Shown: positions 51,942 to 60,304, numbered from the stretch's first letter. The stretch: 64,000 bases of DNA from an uncultured Clostridia bacterium (GCA_934501535.1 CAKSUM010000001.1:62001-126000); one strand, 5' to 3'. Translations and numbers: made by a program. Notes: generated from the letters alone by a model not told the origin.

Positions 51942-52045
51942 ATACAGCTTTATTATTATATCAAAAAAAAATATGTTTGTCAATAGCAAATTTAAAAAAA
52001 ATAACGCAAATTCCGTTTTTTCCGATTTATCGATTTACACAAACA

Positions 52046-52089
52046 AAAAAACGGATACACTCCGCGCGGCATTTTCGCAGAGTGTATCC
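52046..52089 (-). terminator. Terminator of the Gfo/Idh-ThuA operon
   Basis: On the minus strand GGATACACTC and GAGTGTATCC pair over ten bases, followed by GTTTTTTTG. Confidence 0.92.
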
Positions 52090-52098
52090 CCCTATCCG

Positions 52099-53175
52099 TC
52101 AAATTTGCGTATGAATTGCGTCGCCCGTCCGTGCCGACTCAAATGCAGCTTCCATCACCTTCATAACGCGCAGAGCCTGTTCCGGCTTAATTGTAAGTTC
52201 AGCCTTGCCCTCAATTGCGTCAACAAGCTGATTATACACCACATCAAGATTATCCGTCACATTCGCCGGCTCTGACAATTCTATGGTTTCCACCGTATCC
52301 GGGGTACGCGGCGCCATTGTTTTTGTGGGGCCCGCCTTAATCGTCTGAATTTCGTCCGCCCATTTATCCTGCCGCTCCAGACAGCGTACAACTTTTCCTC
52401 CGCATGCCCAGTCATCGATCTGAAGCGTACCTTCGGTTCCCAGCACATACCATCTCGGGTGCGAGATAAAGTTATTTGTTGCCACTTCAATCTGCGCCGT
52501 AAGACCGCTTTCAAATGTCATTGTCACGCGCAGATTATCGTCTACATCGGGATAGTTAATCGAATACATCTTGCAAAATACATTTGTAACCTTTTCCGGA
52601 ACCATGTACATAATCTGGTCAATAAGGTGCACTCCCCAGTCCAGCATCATTCCTCCGCCCTTTTCTTTCTGTGTGCGCCAGCCTGCCGGCACTCCGCGTG
52701 ACCCCTCAACACGGGATTCTATCACATACGGTCTGCCGATTATTCCGCTTTCAACCTGTGATTTCATAAGCACAAAATCGCGGTTTGTACGTCGGTTCTG
52801 GTCAACCGTAAAAACACAGTTATATTTTTTTGCTGCGTCCATGATTTCGGTCAGCTCCGCAGATGTGACCGTCGCAGGTTTTTCGCACAAAACATGCTTT
52901 CCGGCAGCAAGCGCACGTATTGCAATGTCCTTATGCACATCATTCGTAGCCGATACGAGAATAATATCTATTTCCGGGTCGCTTAATATCTGTTCCTCCG
53001 AAGAATATGCAATCAAACCCTTTTCACGCGCCGCGTCAAGACGTTTTTCATCAATGTCCCAAACGCCCTTGATTTTAACCTTGGTATTTCCTTTTGACAG
53101 CTGCTTATAGTGATTTCCTGCCATGCCGCCGAATCCGACAATTCCCAAATTATATTCGTTTTTTATTGTGTTCAT
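52099..53175 (-). CDS. Gfo/Idh/MocA-family oxidoreductase (first)
   Basis: A 358-residue NAD(P)-dependent sugar or polyol oxidoreductase. The N-terminal Rossmann fold shows LGIVGFGGMAGNHYKQL, the EKP motif is at VLCEKPATVTSAEL, and the C-terminal domain follows with GGMMLDWGVHLIDQIMYM, whose Asp and His are the catalytic region of the family. The start at 53175 follows CAGGTG. It forms an operon with ThuA and a second Gfo/Idh protein; such groups convert glycosides or disaccharides through 3-keto intermediates. Substrate is not shown. Confidence 0.92.
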   Translation of the reverse strand: MNTIKNEYNLGIVGFGGMAGNHYKQLSKGNTKVKIKGVWDIDEKRLDAAREKGLIAYSSEEQILSDPEIDIILVSATNDVHKDIAIRALAAGKHVLCEKPATVTSAELTEIMDAAKKYNCVFTVDQNRRTNRDFVLMKSQVESGIIGRPYVIESRVEGSRGVPAGWRTQKEKGGGMMLDWGVHLIDQIMYMVPEKVTNVFCKMYSINYPDVDDNLRVTMTFESGLTAQIEVATNNFISHPRWYVLGTEGTLQIDDWACGGKVVRCLERQDKWADEIQTIKAGPTKTMAPRTPDTVETIELSEPANVTDNLDVVYNQLVDAIEGKAELTIKPEQALRVMKVMEAAFESARTGDAIHTQI

Positions 53176-53193
53176 ATTCATCACCTGTTCCAA

Positions 53194-53901
53194 TCAGCCT
53201 TCCAGCGCTTCAAAATGCGGACAATCCGGCTTGATATTTTTATTTATCGGGCATGCCCATTTTACGGCATTTTTTATAATTCTCTGAACGTATTCGTTCT
53301 GAAAAGATTTGTTTGTTTCATGTCCGGGCTGGAAGTAGAAAATCTTCCCGTTGCCGCGCACAAATGTGCAGCCGCTGCGGAAAACCTCACCGCCGTTGTA
53401 CCAGCCCATAAAGATAACCTCCTGCGGTTCAGGGATAGAAAACGGCTCGCCGTACATTTCTTCGGGGTCAAGAACAAAGGTTTCAGGAATGCCTGCCGCA
53501 ATCGGGTGATTTGGGTTTATAGTCCATATCCGTTCTCTCGCGCCGTCACGCCATTTCAAGTTACAGTACGTGCCCAACAGCTTTCTGAATATCTTTGAAT
53601 GATGTCCCGAATGAAGGACTATCAGCCCCATGCCGCACAAAACATGGTCATGCACACGCTTTACCACCTCGTCCGGCACCCTCTCATGCGCCATATGTCC
53701 CCACCAGAGAAGTACGTCGGTATCGTCCAGAACCTCGTCTGTAAGACCGCATTCCTCATCGTCAAGCGTTGCGGTTCTTACCTCAACGTCATCTGATTTT
53801 AAAAACCCGGCAATATATGTATGCAAACCGCCCGGATAAAGCTCTGTTACTCTCGGTTCGCTTTTTTCATGCTGATTTTCATTCCACACCGTAACTTTCA
53901 T
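53194..53901 (-). CDS. ThuA-like (trehalose utilisation) family protein
   Basis: A 235-residue protein of the ThuA-like fold, a relative of class I glutamine amidotransferases without their nucleophile. Landmarks are VTVWNENQHEK at the start, DVLLWWGHMAHERVPDEVV, LIVLHSGHHSKIFRKLLGT and FYFQPGHETNKSF near the end. The start at 53901 follows AGGAGGATATTGAT, inside the end of the upstream gene's spacer. ThuA proteins partner with Gfo/Idh enzymes in metabolism of trehalose-like sugars through 3-keto derivatives. It lies between two Gfo/Idh genes. Confidence 0.9.
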   Translation of the reverse strand: MKVTVWNENQHEKSEPRVTELYPGGLHTYIAGFLKSDDVEVRTATLDDEECGLTDEVLDDTDVLLWWGHMAHERVPDEVVKRVHDHVLCGMGLIVLHSGHHSKIFRKLLGTYCNLKWRDGARERIWTINPNHPIAAGIPETFVLDPEEMYGEPFSIPEPQEVIFMGWYNGGEVFRSGCTFVRGNGKIFYFQPGHETNKSFQNEYVQRIIKNAVKWACPINKNIKPDCPHFEALEG

Positions 53902-53917
53902 ATCAATATCCTCCTGA

Positions 53918-54997
53918 TTATAAACGCACTTCTTCACCGGTTTCCGCCGATCTATACATCGCTTCAAGAATTTTTATCATGTTGACGCCCTGTATCGGTT
54001 CAAAATCCGGCTTTGCATTATTCAGCAGCACGTCCGCAAAGTGCCGCAAATTTCCCTCATGCTGCGGCATGCAGGTGTTATCGTTGGCTGTCACAGGCTC
54101 GAGATCAACCAGCTGACCGTAATCCTCGGTGAATATTTTCAGTTTCCCGGTCTTGCTTGTGAACTTTGAACCTGCTTTCGTTCCGCGCAGCTCAACAAAG
54201 CTCTGTTCCTCTTCCACATTCGACGCCCAGGAAAATTCAATCTGCAGGCATGCGCCGTTGTCAAATTTGATAAATCCCATCGCCAAATCCTCTACATCAA
54301 AGGTTCCGTTTTCCTTTGCGTCGCCGAAATGAGAGTTAATCGAATCGGATACATTGCTGTCGGCGAATTTTGTGTACGTACAGCCCGAAACTGAAACCGG
54401 CACCGGATTTCCCATGAGCCATATCGAAAGGTCAATCATATGCACGCCCAAATCTATCAGCGGACCTCCGCCCGACTGCGCCTTTGTTGTAAACCAGCCG
54501 CCCTTTCCCGGAATACCGCGGCGTCTTTGCCAGCCGCAGCGTCCGCAGTAAATTTCACCCATTTTTCCGTCCGCAATGAACTGTTTCAGGTATTTTGCGG
54601 TCGCGCGGTAACGGTTGTTCCGCATTACCATGAGATGACGGTTGTACTTTTCTGCCGCCGCACGCATCTTCTCAGCCTCGCTGACCGATACCGCGTCCGG
54701 CTTTTCACAGAATACATGCAGTCCCTTTTCCATCGCCGCAACCGCAATCACGGAATGAAGATAATTCGGTGTGCATATATCGACATAATCAAGCCCCTCA
54801 ACCTTCAGCAAATCGTTGTAGTCGGTAAATGACGGTACCTCCGGCATGTTATAGCGCTCTTTAAATGATTCGATTTTTTCGGGCAAAATATCGCAAATCG
54901 CCGCAATTTCAACATTATCCATGTTCAAATATCCGTTCATATGTGCGCCGCGGCATATTCCGCCCAGACCGATAATTCCTACTTTCAGCTTCTTCAT
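53918..54997 (-). CDS. Gfo/Idh/MocA-family oxidoreductase (second)
   Basis: A 359-residue NAD(P)-dependent oxidoreductase, first gene of the operon. The Rossmann motif is KVGIIGLGGICRGAHMNGY, followed by CTPNYLHSVIAVAAMEKGLH and VFCEKPDAVSVSEAEKM. The catalytic region is in GGPLIDLGVHMIDLSIWLMG. It is distinct from the other Gfo/Idh in the operon, with only moderate likeness, which suggests two different redox steps. It is divergent from an AraC-family regulator. Confidence 0.93.
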   Translation of the reverse strand: MKKLKVGIIGLGGICRGAHMNGYLNMDNVEIAAICDILPEKIESFKERYNMPEVPSFTDYNDLLKVEGLDYVDICTPNYLHSVIAVAAMEKGLHVFCEKPDAVSVSEAEKMRAAAEKYNRHLMVMRNNRYRATAKYLKQFIADGKMGEIYCGRCGWQRRRGIPGKGGWFTTKAQSGGGPLIDLGVHMIDLSIWLMGNPVPVSVSGCTYTKFADSNVSDSINSHFGDAKENGTFDVEDLAMGFIKFDNGACLQIEFSWASNVEEEQSFVELRGTKAGSKFTSKTGKLKIFTEDYGQLVDLEPVTANDNTCMPQHEGNLRHFADVLLNNAKPDFEPIQGVNMIKILEAMYRSAETGEEVRL

Positions 54998-55031
54998 ATC
55001 AAAAACCTCACAGAAAAATAAATAATTTATA

Positions 55032-55078
55032 GCTAAAGTATAGCATATTATATAATTTTGTGATATAATATCTTTAGC
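55032..55078. promoter_or_regulatory. Inverted repeat in the divergent Gfo/AraC region
   Basis: GCTAAAG (55032-55038) and CTTTAGC (55072-55078) are perfect complements, separated by 33 bases of AT-rich sequence with several TATAAT-like boxes on both strands. A regulator bound to both half-sites could control both directions. This is inference from position. Confidence 0.5.
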
Positions 55079-55107
55079 AAAAAATATCGAAAATTTACGG
55101 TGATGAT

Positions 55108-55989
55108 ATGAAAAAAATTCATGAAGAAACTTTTAAGCTAAACGGGCTGGACAGCTGGATACACTGTATCTACAGAGATGAAAAAGCACAGGACGCTGAA
55201 ACGGCAGCCGCTGTAGCCGAGCAGTATCACTATCATAATTATGTGGAATTTCTATATTCTCTCGAAAGTGACGCAATCGTTTACATAAACGGTGAAAAAT
55301 ACGCTTTCAAAGACGGCGACCTGATTATTATTAACTCCAATGACCTGCACACGCTTGCGTTTCCGGGCGACAGCAAGTACATATGCGTCAAGTTTTCACC
55401 CAATATATTGTACGCCGACGAGCAGGCGTTCGCCGAGTACAAATATGCCGTGCCGTTTTTGAACGATATTCCGCACCAGATTATATTTGACCGTACCGAA
55501 ACCGAGCGCAACGGAATAAAGGAGCTGTGTCTTGAAATAATGGACGAGTGGAATAAAAAGGAATATGCGTTTGAGCTTGCAATCCGCGCCGATATACTGA
55601 AAATATTCACACAGATACTGCGCTACTGGAGGGAGCGCGGCGCACTCAGCGCGGACAAAAATATTCCGAATTCCGTAAAAAAAGCCCTTGTTTACATTAC
55701 CGAAAACTACGAAACCGTCACCGAAGCAGAGGCGGCGGCAGAAAGCGGTCTGAGCTACAACCATTTTTCAAACACATTCCGAGCCGCAATGGGGCAAACC
55801 TTCAAATCCTACCTCATTTCCGTGCGGATTAAGGCGGCGGAGCGTCTGCTCATTTCCACCGATAAAAGCATGACGGAAATTGCCATGGAAACCGGTTTTA
55901 CAACCTCCAGTCACTTTATAGCAAATTTTAAGCGCTGCAAGGGAATTACGCCCAAAAAATTCCGTTCAAATCTGATTAAATTAAAATAA
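55108..55989 (+). CDS. AraC-family regulator, probable control of the Gfo/ThuA operon
   Basis: A 293-residue regulator with an N-terminal cupin sensor (YHYHNYVEFLYSLES, then INSNDLHTLAFPGD) and a C-terminal AraC domain (about 190-290; VTEAEAAAESGLSYNHFSNT and KSMTEIAMETGFTTSSHFIA, ending FKRCKGITPKKFR). It is divergent from the Gfo/Idh-ThuA operon, and probably activates it when its sugar ligand is present. The spacer between the two has a repeat suitable for it. ACGGTGATGAT precedes the ATG; the ribosome site is weak. Confidence 0.9.
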   Translation: MKKIHEETFKLNGLDSWIHCIYRDEKAQDAETAAAVAEQYHYHNYVEFLYSLESDAIVYINGEKYAFKDGDLIIINSNDLHTLAFPGDSKYICVKFSPNILYADEQAFAEYKYAVPFLNDIPHQIIFDRTETERNGIKELCLEIMDEWNKKEYAFELAIRADILKIFTQILRYWRERGALSADKNIPNSVKKALVYITENYETVTEAEAAAESGLSYNHFSNTFRAAMGQTFKSYLISVRIKAAERLLISTDKSMTEIAMETGFTTSSHFIANFKRCKGITPKKFRSNLIKLK

Positions 55990-56013
55990 ATTTAAAGTTT
56001 ATAAGATTTCAAC

Positions 56014-56042
56014 TTTACAAATGGAAAATTATGTGATATAAT
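56014..56042 (+). promoter_or_regulatory. Sigma-A promoter of the noncoding RNA
   Basis: TTTACA, a 17-base spacer and TATAAT. The expected start point is about 56049, and no reading frame with a ribosome site begins downstream before the terminator at 56258-56291. Confidence 0.8.
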
Positions 56043-56048
56043 AGATAG

Positions 56049-56291
56049 CAATGGAGGCGTTAATACCCAATCGCCGCCATTAACGTGCAGATTAAGCGGC
56101 AGAAAAGAGCTGTCGCATGTGAGCGCCGGAATCGCTTACGATACAGCGGATTTCCCTCCAAAACCGCCTTTTACGGCGTCGGGATATTCTTCAGTCCCGA
56201 TCCGCTTTATCCTTCGGTTCTTTTTTGCGCTTTTCCGCACGGTTGAATAAATCCGAAAAAACAGAAAATCTTATGATTTTCTGTTTTTTCA
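56049..56291 (+). ncRNA. Structured noncoding RNA of about 240 nt, family uncertain
   Basis: A complete transcription unit without a gene: strong promoter, then dense structure, then a terminator (AAAAAACAGAAAATC and GATTTTCTGTTTTTT at 56258-56291). Predicted helices: AATGG-GGCG with CGCC-CCATT (56050-56081); GCGGCAG with CTGTCGC (56096-56116); GAGCG with CGCTT (56121-56137); a closing stem AGCGGAT with ATCCGCT (56145-56206) enclosing CGCC/GGCG and TCGGGA/TCCCGA hairpins. TGGAGG (56052-56057) can also pair with CCTCCA (56155-56160), giving a pseudoknot or switch. It does not look like 6S RNA, tmRNA, SRP RNA or RNase P RNA. The raiA motif, a large structured RNA of Firmicutes, is a candidate I cannot confirm from memory. 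Confidence 0.8.
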
Positions 56292-56504
56292 TATTATAAT
56301 ATATTTTTACCCCATCAGTAAATTTTTTATTAAATATGTAATTTATTGAAAAACCTCTTTTTCTATTCCCAAAAATGCCGCGTCATAGTATAATGATTAT
56401 AGGGCGAAAAGCTGCATTGCACGTCTTTGCAGACAGCGCCCGCAAGTTGCATTTACGGTTAGTAAGGATTATACGCCGCCGGCTGCGGCAGAATGGAGAT
56501 TGAA

Positions 56505-57071
56505 ATGAAAATTATCAGGATTGAACAGGACAGAATAAAGGTTATACTGTCGGAAGACGACCTGACTGATATGAACATTGATATAGCGAGCCTTACACCC
56601 GATTCACCGGAGCTAAGTCTTTTCCTGTGCGAAATAATGGACGCTGTAAAGGCGGAAACGGGCTTCTCCCTCGAATCCGGGCAGGTAATTGTGGAAGCGA
56701 CGGCAAGCGACAACGGGATAATCCTTCTTCTTTCCCGAACGGGACAGCGAACAGACCGCGCGCGAATACGCGGTGTACGCGCCGTAAGAAAAAACGAAAC
56801 GGTTATTTTTGAATTTATATCCTTTGACGATGTAGCGGGGCTTCTTGCGAATATCAACGGAATTTATACGTCAAAAATGCGCCTGTACGTGTGCTTCAGC
56901 CGTTTTTATCTCGCAGTGCCGCGAAACAGTATTCCCGTACTTATTTATGAATATTCAATGCACAACCGGCGAACCTCGGTAGCGGAAAGTATTCTCTCCG
57001 AGCACGGGCGGCTCATTGCCGAGGGTACAAAACTGTGCAAAATAGCAGATATATTAAAAAAGATAAAATAA
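56505..57071 (+). CDS. mecA: MecA-like adaptor protein
   Basis: A 188-residue protein of the MecA/YpbH family. The N-terminal MKIIRIEQDRIKVILSEDDL matches the family's substrate-binding domain start, and the C-terminal part (FDDVAGLLANINGIYTSKMR) matches the ClpC-binding domain. In Bacillus MecA delivers proteins to the ClpCP protease and controls competence; here a general adaptor role is likely. It is shorter than the usual 218 residues because the linker between domains is small. GGAG precedes the ATG at 56505. A leader of about 100 bases with a GGGCG/CGCCC hairpin precedes it. Confidence 0.82.
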   Translation: MKIIRIEQDRIKVILSEDDLTDMNIDIASLTPDSPELSLFLCEIMDAVKAETGFSLESGQVIVEATASDNGIILLLSRTGQRTDRARIRGVRAVRKNETVIFEFISFDDVAGLLANINGIYTSKMRLYVCFSRFYLAVPRNSIPVLIYEYSMHNRRTSVAESILSEHGRLIAEGTKLCKIADILKKIK

Positions 57072-57074
57072 CTA

Positions 57075-57103
57075 TTGCAAATTTTCTTTAAATATGATAG
57101 AAT
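57075..57103 (+). promoter_or_regulatory. Sigma-A promoter of yajC
   Basis: TTGCAA, a 17-base spacer and TAGAAT, immediately after the mecA stop. Confidence 0.7.
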
Positions 57104-57137
57104 AATAATATTATATATGAAAAGGAGAAATTTGGAA

Positions 57138-57497
57138 ATGTTTGATTTACTGACAGCAACAGTGTTTGCAGAGGGTGAACAGGCAACTGCAGCTGCAACG
57201 CCGCAGGCAGGTCTGATGTCACTTTTACCGCTGATAGTTATGATAGCAATTATCTATTTTATGCTTATCAGACCGCAGAGAAAGCAGGAAAAAAAGCAAA
57301 AAGCCATGCTCGCCGCTCTGCAGATAGGTGATAAGGTTGTGACAATCGGCGGAATTTGCGGAAAAATCACAAAACTTAAAGACGATGTTGTTTACCTTGA
57401 AACGGGCTTTGTCGGCAACCCTAATGAAAAATCCATCATCAAAATGGAACGTTCATCAATCAAAACGGTTCAGACAATTCATGACGATAACGCATAA
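57138..57497 (+). CDS. yajC: Preprotein translocase subunit YajC
   Basis: Small membrane subunit associated with the Sec translocase. The 119-residue protein has one membrane helix (LMSLLPLIVMIAIIYFMLI, about residues 26-44) followed by the signature RPQRKQEKKQKAML and the cytoplasmic fold GDKVVTIGGICGKITKLKDD. The start at 57138 is chosen because the helix then lies at the normal distance; AGGAG is upstream at a longish spacing. It is followed by a TIGR04086 membrane protein, a usual neighbour in Clostridia, though a terminator separates the two. secD and secF are not in the window. Confidence 0.94.
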   Translation: MFDLLTATVFAEGEQATAAATPQAGLMSLLPLIVMIAIIYFMLIRPQRKQEKKQKAMLAALQIGDKVVTIGGICGKITKLKDDVVYLETGFVGNPNEKSIIKMERSSIKTVQTIHDDNA

Positions 57498-57504
57498 TGA
57501 ATCA

Positions 57505-57553
57505 GCCCTTTGAATATATATTTACAAATATATATTCGGGGGGTTTTCTTTTT
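57505..57553 (+). terminator. Terminator of yajC
   Basis: GAATATATATTT and AAATATATATTC form a 12-bp stem, extended by CCC and GGG, followed by TTTTCTTTTT. The next gene's GGAGG follows directly. Confidence 0.85.
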
Positions 57554-57563
57554 GGAGGCAAAA

Positions 57564-57935
57564 ATGTTTTGTTTTAGAAAGCTTTTAAAGGCGGTATTGC
57601 TGTCTTTGATTATAAGCGTGGTTTTAGTGGGACTGTTTTCCGTTATAGTTTACTTTACCGACATTTCGGACAGGGCGGTATCCGGCACGATTTTTGTATT
57701 TTCGGCGGTTTCCGTGTTTATGGGAGCTCTCGTCCTTGCAAAAAATGTTGACCGCGGCGGTCTTGCAAACGGTCTTTTGACCGCGGTCGGATATTTCGCG
57801 GTGCTCACCGCCATATCCTTCGCCGTCAACGGCTCGGTAAGTCCCGATTTACATAACATACTGCGGTTTGCAGCATGCGCCGCCTCCGGTATGCTCGGCG
57901 GCGTAATAGGCATAAATTCCGCAACGGCAGAATAA
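57564..57935 (+). CDS. TIGR04086-family membrane protein
   Basis: A 123-residue protein with four membrane helices (about residues 8-32, 38-58, 68-88 and 98-118). The pattern of short helices, with NGLLTAVGYFAV and the final GGVIGINSA, matches the TIGR04086 (YrzE-like) family, which lies beside yajC in many Firmicutes. No reaction is known for it. GGAGGCAAAA precedes the ATG; a longer in-frame reading would start inside the terminator. A strong terminator follows. Confidence 0.82.
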   Translation: MFCFRKLLKAVLLSLIISVVLVGLFSVIVYFTDISDRAVSGTIFVFSAVSVFMGALVLAKNVDRGGLANGLLTAVGYFAVLTAISFAVNGSVSPDLHNILRFAACAASGMLGGVIGINSATAE

Positions 57936-57944
57936 AAGCAACAT

Positions 57945-57984
57945 TAAAAAGTGCAGCAAATTTATATTTTTGTTGCACTTTTTT
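57945..57984 (+). terminator. Terminator after the TIGR04086 gene
   Basis: AAAAAGTGCAGCAAA and TTTGTTGCACTTTTTT form a stem of about 14 bp with a U-tract. Confidence 0.9.
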
Positions 57985-58061
57985 CATAATATGTTAATCC
58001 CCGCTCCGCATGCCAAACGCACGCCGATACTCCTGAATATGAAGTATTTTATGCGGTATTT

Positions 58062-59465
58062 TTAAGCCGCTTTATTTTTTTCATTTTCTGACAGCTCTTT
58101 AAATGTAACGGCAATTATAACAACCGATATGACTGCTGTCAGCACATCTGCCGCCGGCATGGAATATAAAACTCCGTCCAGTCCGAAAAATACCGGCAGC
58201 AAAAGCGCCAGTCCCACGCCGAAAACGATTTCACGCACCATGGAAAGTGCTGTTGACACGGCAGCCTTCCCCATTGCCTGCAAGAATATAAATGACGCTT
58301 TATTGATGCACGCGAAAATTATCATACACAGATAAATGCGGAAAGATTTTAAAGCGAACTCGGTATAGTATGCACTCTCATTTGCCGCGCCGAATAAATT
58401 AATCAGCAGATTAGGAAAGATTTCAACTATAATCAACCCGACAGCGCCTACCGATGCCTCGGACAGCAACAAAATCTTAAACAGTTTTTTCACCCTGTCA
58501 TTGCGCCCGGCGCCGCGGTTATAACCGACAATCGGAATACAGCCGGCTGCCATTCCGACAACAACCGATATTATTATCTGAAATACCTTCATTACAATTC
58601 CCACTACCGCCATAGGTATCTGCGCATATTGCGGCTGACCGAAAATTTCGTCCGCCGCGCCGTATTTGCGTATCATATTGTTGATAGCCGCCATAGCCGC
58701 AACAAGTGAAATCTGCGACAGAAAACTGCATATACCAAACGTAAGCGTATGCAGTGACACACGCTTGTTTAAAATAAAATCCGGCGCATGCAGCTTAATT
58801 ACCTTAGTTCGGCAGAGATACCAAACCGCAAGAGCGGCTGTTGCGATTTGTCCGATAACCGTAGCCACCGCAGCGCCCATCATTCCCCAATTAAAAACAA
58901 AAATAAAAATCGGGTCAAGTATTATGTTCAGCACCGCGCCTGCCAGAGTAGACACCATGGCGAACTTCGGGCTGCCGTCAGCACGGATAACCGGGTTCAT
59001 CGCCTGTCCGAACATATAAAACGGTATGCCGAGCGTTATCCAAAAAAAATATTCCTTTGAAAATTCAAAGGTTTCACGGTTTACCGAACCGCCGAAAATC
59101 ATTATGATTTTGTCTGAAAACAACAGATAAATCAGCGTCAGCACAACACTTGATAAAATTGTCATAACAATCGAATTACCCGTGCTCCGGGCTGCGTCCT
59201 CCGCTTTGTTTCTGCCAAGGCTCAGGCTGGAAAACGCACAGCAGCCGTCGCCTATCATGACCGCTACCGCAAGCGCAATCACCGTCAGCGGAAAAACAAC
59301 AGTATTTGCCGCATTTCCGTACGAACCCAGATATTCGGCATTTGCAATAAAAATCTGGTCAACAATATTATAAAGCGCGCCCACAAGCAACGATATAATA
59401 CACGGAAGGGCATATCCGCGCATAAGTTTCCCAACGCCCTGCGTTTCAAGAATGTTTTGTTCCAT
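58062..59465 (-). CDS. MATE-family multidrug exporter
   Basis: A 467-residue membrane protein with twelve helices, of the NorM/DinF MATE family. The first helices (LMRGYALPCIISLLVGALYN and VDQIFIANAEYLG) and the matching seventh-eighth helix region show the two-fold repeat. Such proteins use a sodium or proton gradient to expel cationic drugs and dyes. The start at 59465 follows GGAGGTAAAATTA; the longer in-frame reading, which begins at 59525, would run through the leader's terminator hairpin. Expression probably depends on the attenuator at 59485-59526. Confidence 0.92.
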   Translation of the reverse strand: MEQNILETQGVGKLMRGYALPCIISLLVGALYNIVDQIFIANAEYLGSYGNAANTVVFPLTVIALAVAVMIGDGCCAFSSLSLGRNKAEDAARSTGNSIVMTILSSVVLTLIYLLFSDKIIMIFGGSVNRETFEFSKEYFFWITLGIPFYMFGQAMNPVIRADGSPKFAMVSTLAGAVLNIILDPIFIFVFNWGMMGAAVATVIGQIATAALAVWYLCRTKVIKLHAPDFILNKRVSLHTLTFGICSFLSQISLVAAMAAINNMIRKYGAADEIFGQPQYAQIPMAVVGIVMKVFQIIISVVVGMAAGCIPIVGYNRGAGRNDRVKKLFKILLLSEASVGAVGLIIVEIFPNLLINLFGAANESAYYTEFALKSFRIYLCMIIFACINKASFIFLQAMGKAAVSTALSMVREIVFGVGLALLLPVFFGLDGVLYSMPAADVLTAVISVVIIAVTFKELSENEKNKAA

Positions 59466-59484
59466 TAATTTTACCTCCGAAAAA

Positions 59485-59526
59485 CAAAAAAATAATGCGC
59501 AAATCCGAAATCCGGACTTACGCATT
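59485..59526 (-). promoter_or_regulatory. Terminator-like attenuator in the MATE leader
   Basis: On the minus strand AATGCGTAAGTCCG and CGGATTTGCGCATT pair, followed by ATTTTTTTGTTTTT and then the GGAGG of the MATE gene. It lies between the promoter and the start codon, so it would stop transcription unless overcome. A reading frame starting at 59525 runs through it in frame with the MATE gene, so a translated leader is possible. Confidence 0.78.
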
Positions 59527-59544
59527 TGCTGCTCGATTTATTTA

Positions 59545-59573
59545 ATTATAACATATTCGGGCACAATTTTCAA
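59545..59573 (-). promoter_or_regulatory. Sigma-A promoter of the MATE gene
   Basis: On the minus strand TTGAAA, a 17-base spacer and TATAAT, just upstream of the leader hairpin. Confidence 0.85.
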
Positions 59574-59627
59574 TTGGTAATAAATTAAAAAATGTATCTT
59601 TTAAAATTATTTTTAACTTGTGCAAAA

Positions 59628-60194
59628 TTACAATGCATACCGCAGTTTCTGAAGCTCCTCCACAATTTTAAATCTGAAATTCACGCCTCCGTTTTCAACA
59701 ATGGCTTTAAGCGTCTTTTCATCAAGCGCCGCCTCAAGCTGCGACTGTCCGTCTATACTCATTTCGCCGAACATTTCCTCCGTAAAGCACAGCGGCGGAT
59801 ATGCAACGCACCACCAGTTCTCGCCGCTTCCGCTGCCCAAAACCACACGCACACAATTATACATTCCCTCCGGCAGCGATAAATTCTTATATTTTTTCTC
59901 CGGCACATAGCAGCGCTCCACCGATGCCCGGACGCCGTACTCCGCTCCGCAGCGGACAAGCTCATCTTTTGCGGCACGTTCAATATCCTGTATATCCGCG
60001 GCATTCCCCGTTTCCATTAAAATCCTGTTTCTCACCGAAAGCTTTATCCCCTGGTCGGACAAAGTATTGCTGTTCGCAATTATATGCATGCGCACAAGAT
60101 TGTCGCTGAGATTTTTTTGAATATCGGCTGCATACAGCATTGAAATTCCCAGAACACATAATAAAACAGTTAAAATCATTCCGCATTTTTTCAT
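59628..60194 (-). CDS. spoIIR: Stage II sporulation protein R
   Basis: A forespore-made signal protein that crosses to the intermembrane space and triggers SpoIIGA to process pro-sigma-E in the mother cell. The 188 residues start with a membrane segment (MILTVLLCVLGISMLYA) and contain the diagnostic VRMHIIANSNTLSDQGIKL and YNCVRVVLGSGSGENWWC-type region with VAYPPLCF. This shows that the organism is equipped to sporulate. A sigma-F-like promoter lies upstream. Confidence 0.96.
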   Translation of the reverse strand: MKKCGMILTVLLCVLGISMLYAADIQKNLSDNLVRMHIIANSNTLSDQGIKLSVRNRILMETGNAADIQDIERAAKDELVRCGAEYGVRASVERCYVPEKKYKNLSLPEGMYNCVRVVLGSGSGENWWCVAYPPLCFTEEMFGEMSIDGQSQLEAALDEKTLKAIVENGGVNFRFKIVEELQKLRYAL

Positions 60195-60229
60195 TTATTG
60201 TCAGTCCTTTTTCTTAAATTTATATGCTG

Positions 60230-60260
60230 AGATTGTTGCCGCGGCAGTAAAAATTTATAC
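60230..60260 (-). promoter_or_regulatory. Candidate sigma-F promoter of spoIIR
   Basis: On the minus strand GTATA, 15 bases, GGCAACAAT, close to the sigma-F consensus (GYATA, 16 bases, GGnnAnnnT), about 45 bases from the start codon. spoIIR is sigma-F controlled in Bacillus, which supports it. Confidence 0.6.
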
Positions 60261-60304
60261 ATAATATGAATATTTTGGGGAAAAGATAAGGTTACAAACG
60301 CGCT

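Noticed and set aside
56049..56291. Identification of the RNA as 6S, tmRNA, SRP or RNase P RNA
   Set aside because: Its ends do not pair as in 6S RNA, and the hallmark sequences of the others are absent.
59466..59525. Longer N-terminus for the MATE protein
   Set aside because: It would be read through a terminator hairpin and lacks a ribosome site; the ATG at 59465 has GGAGG and the normal family start.
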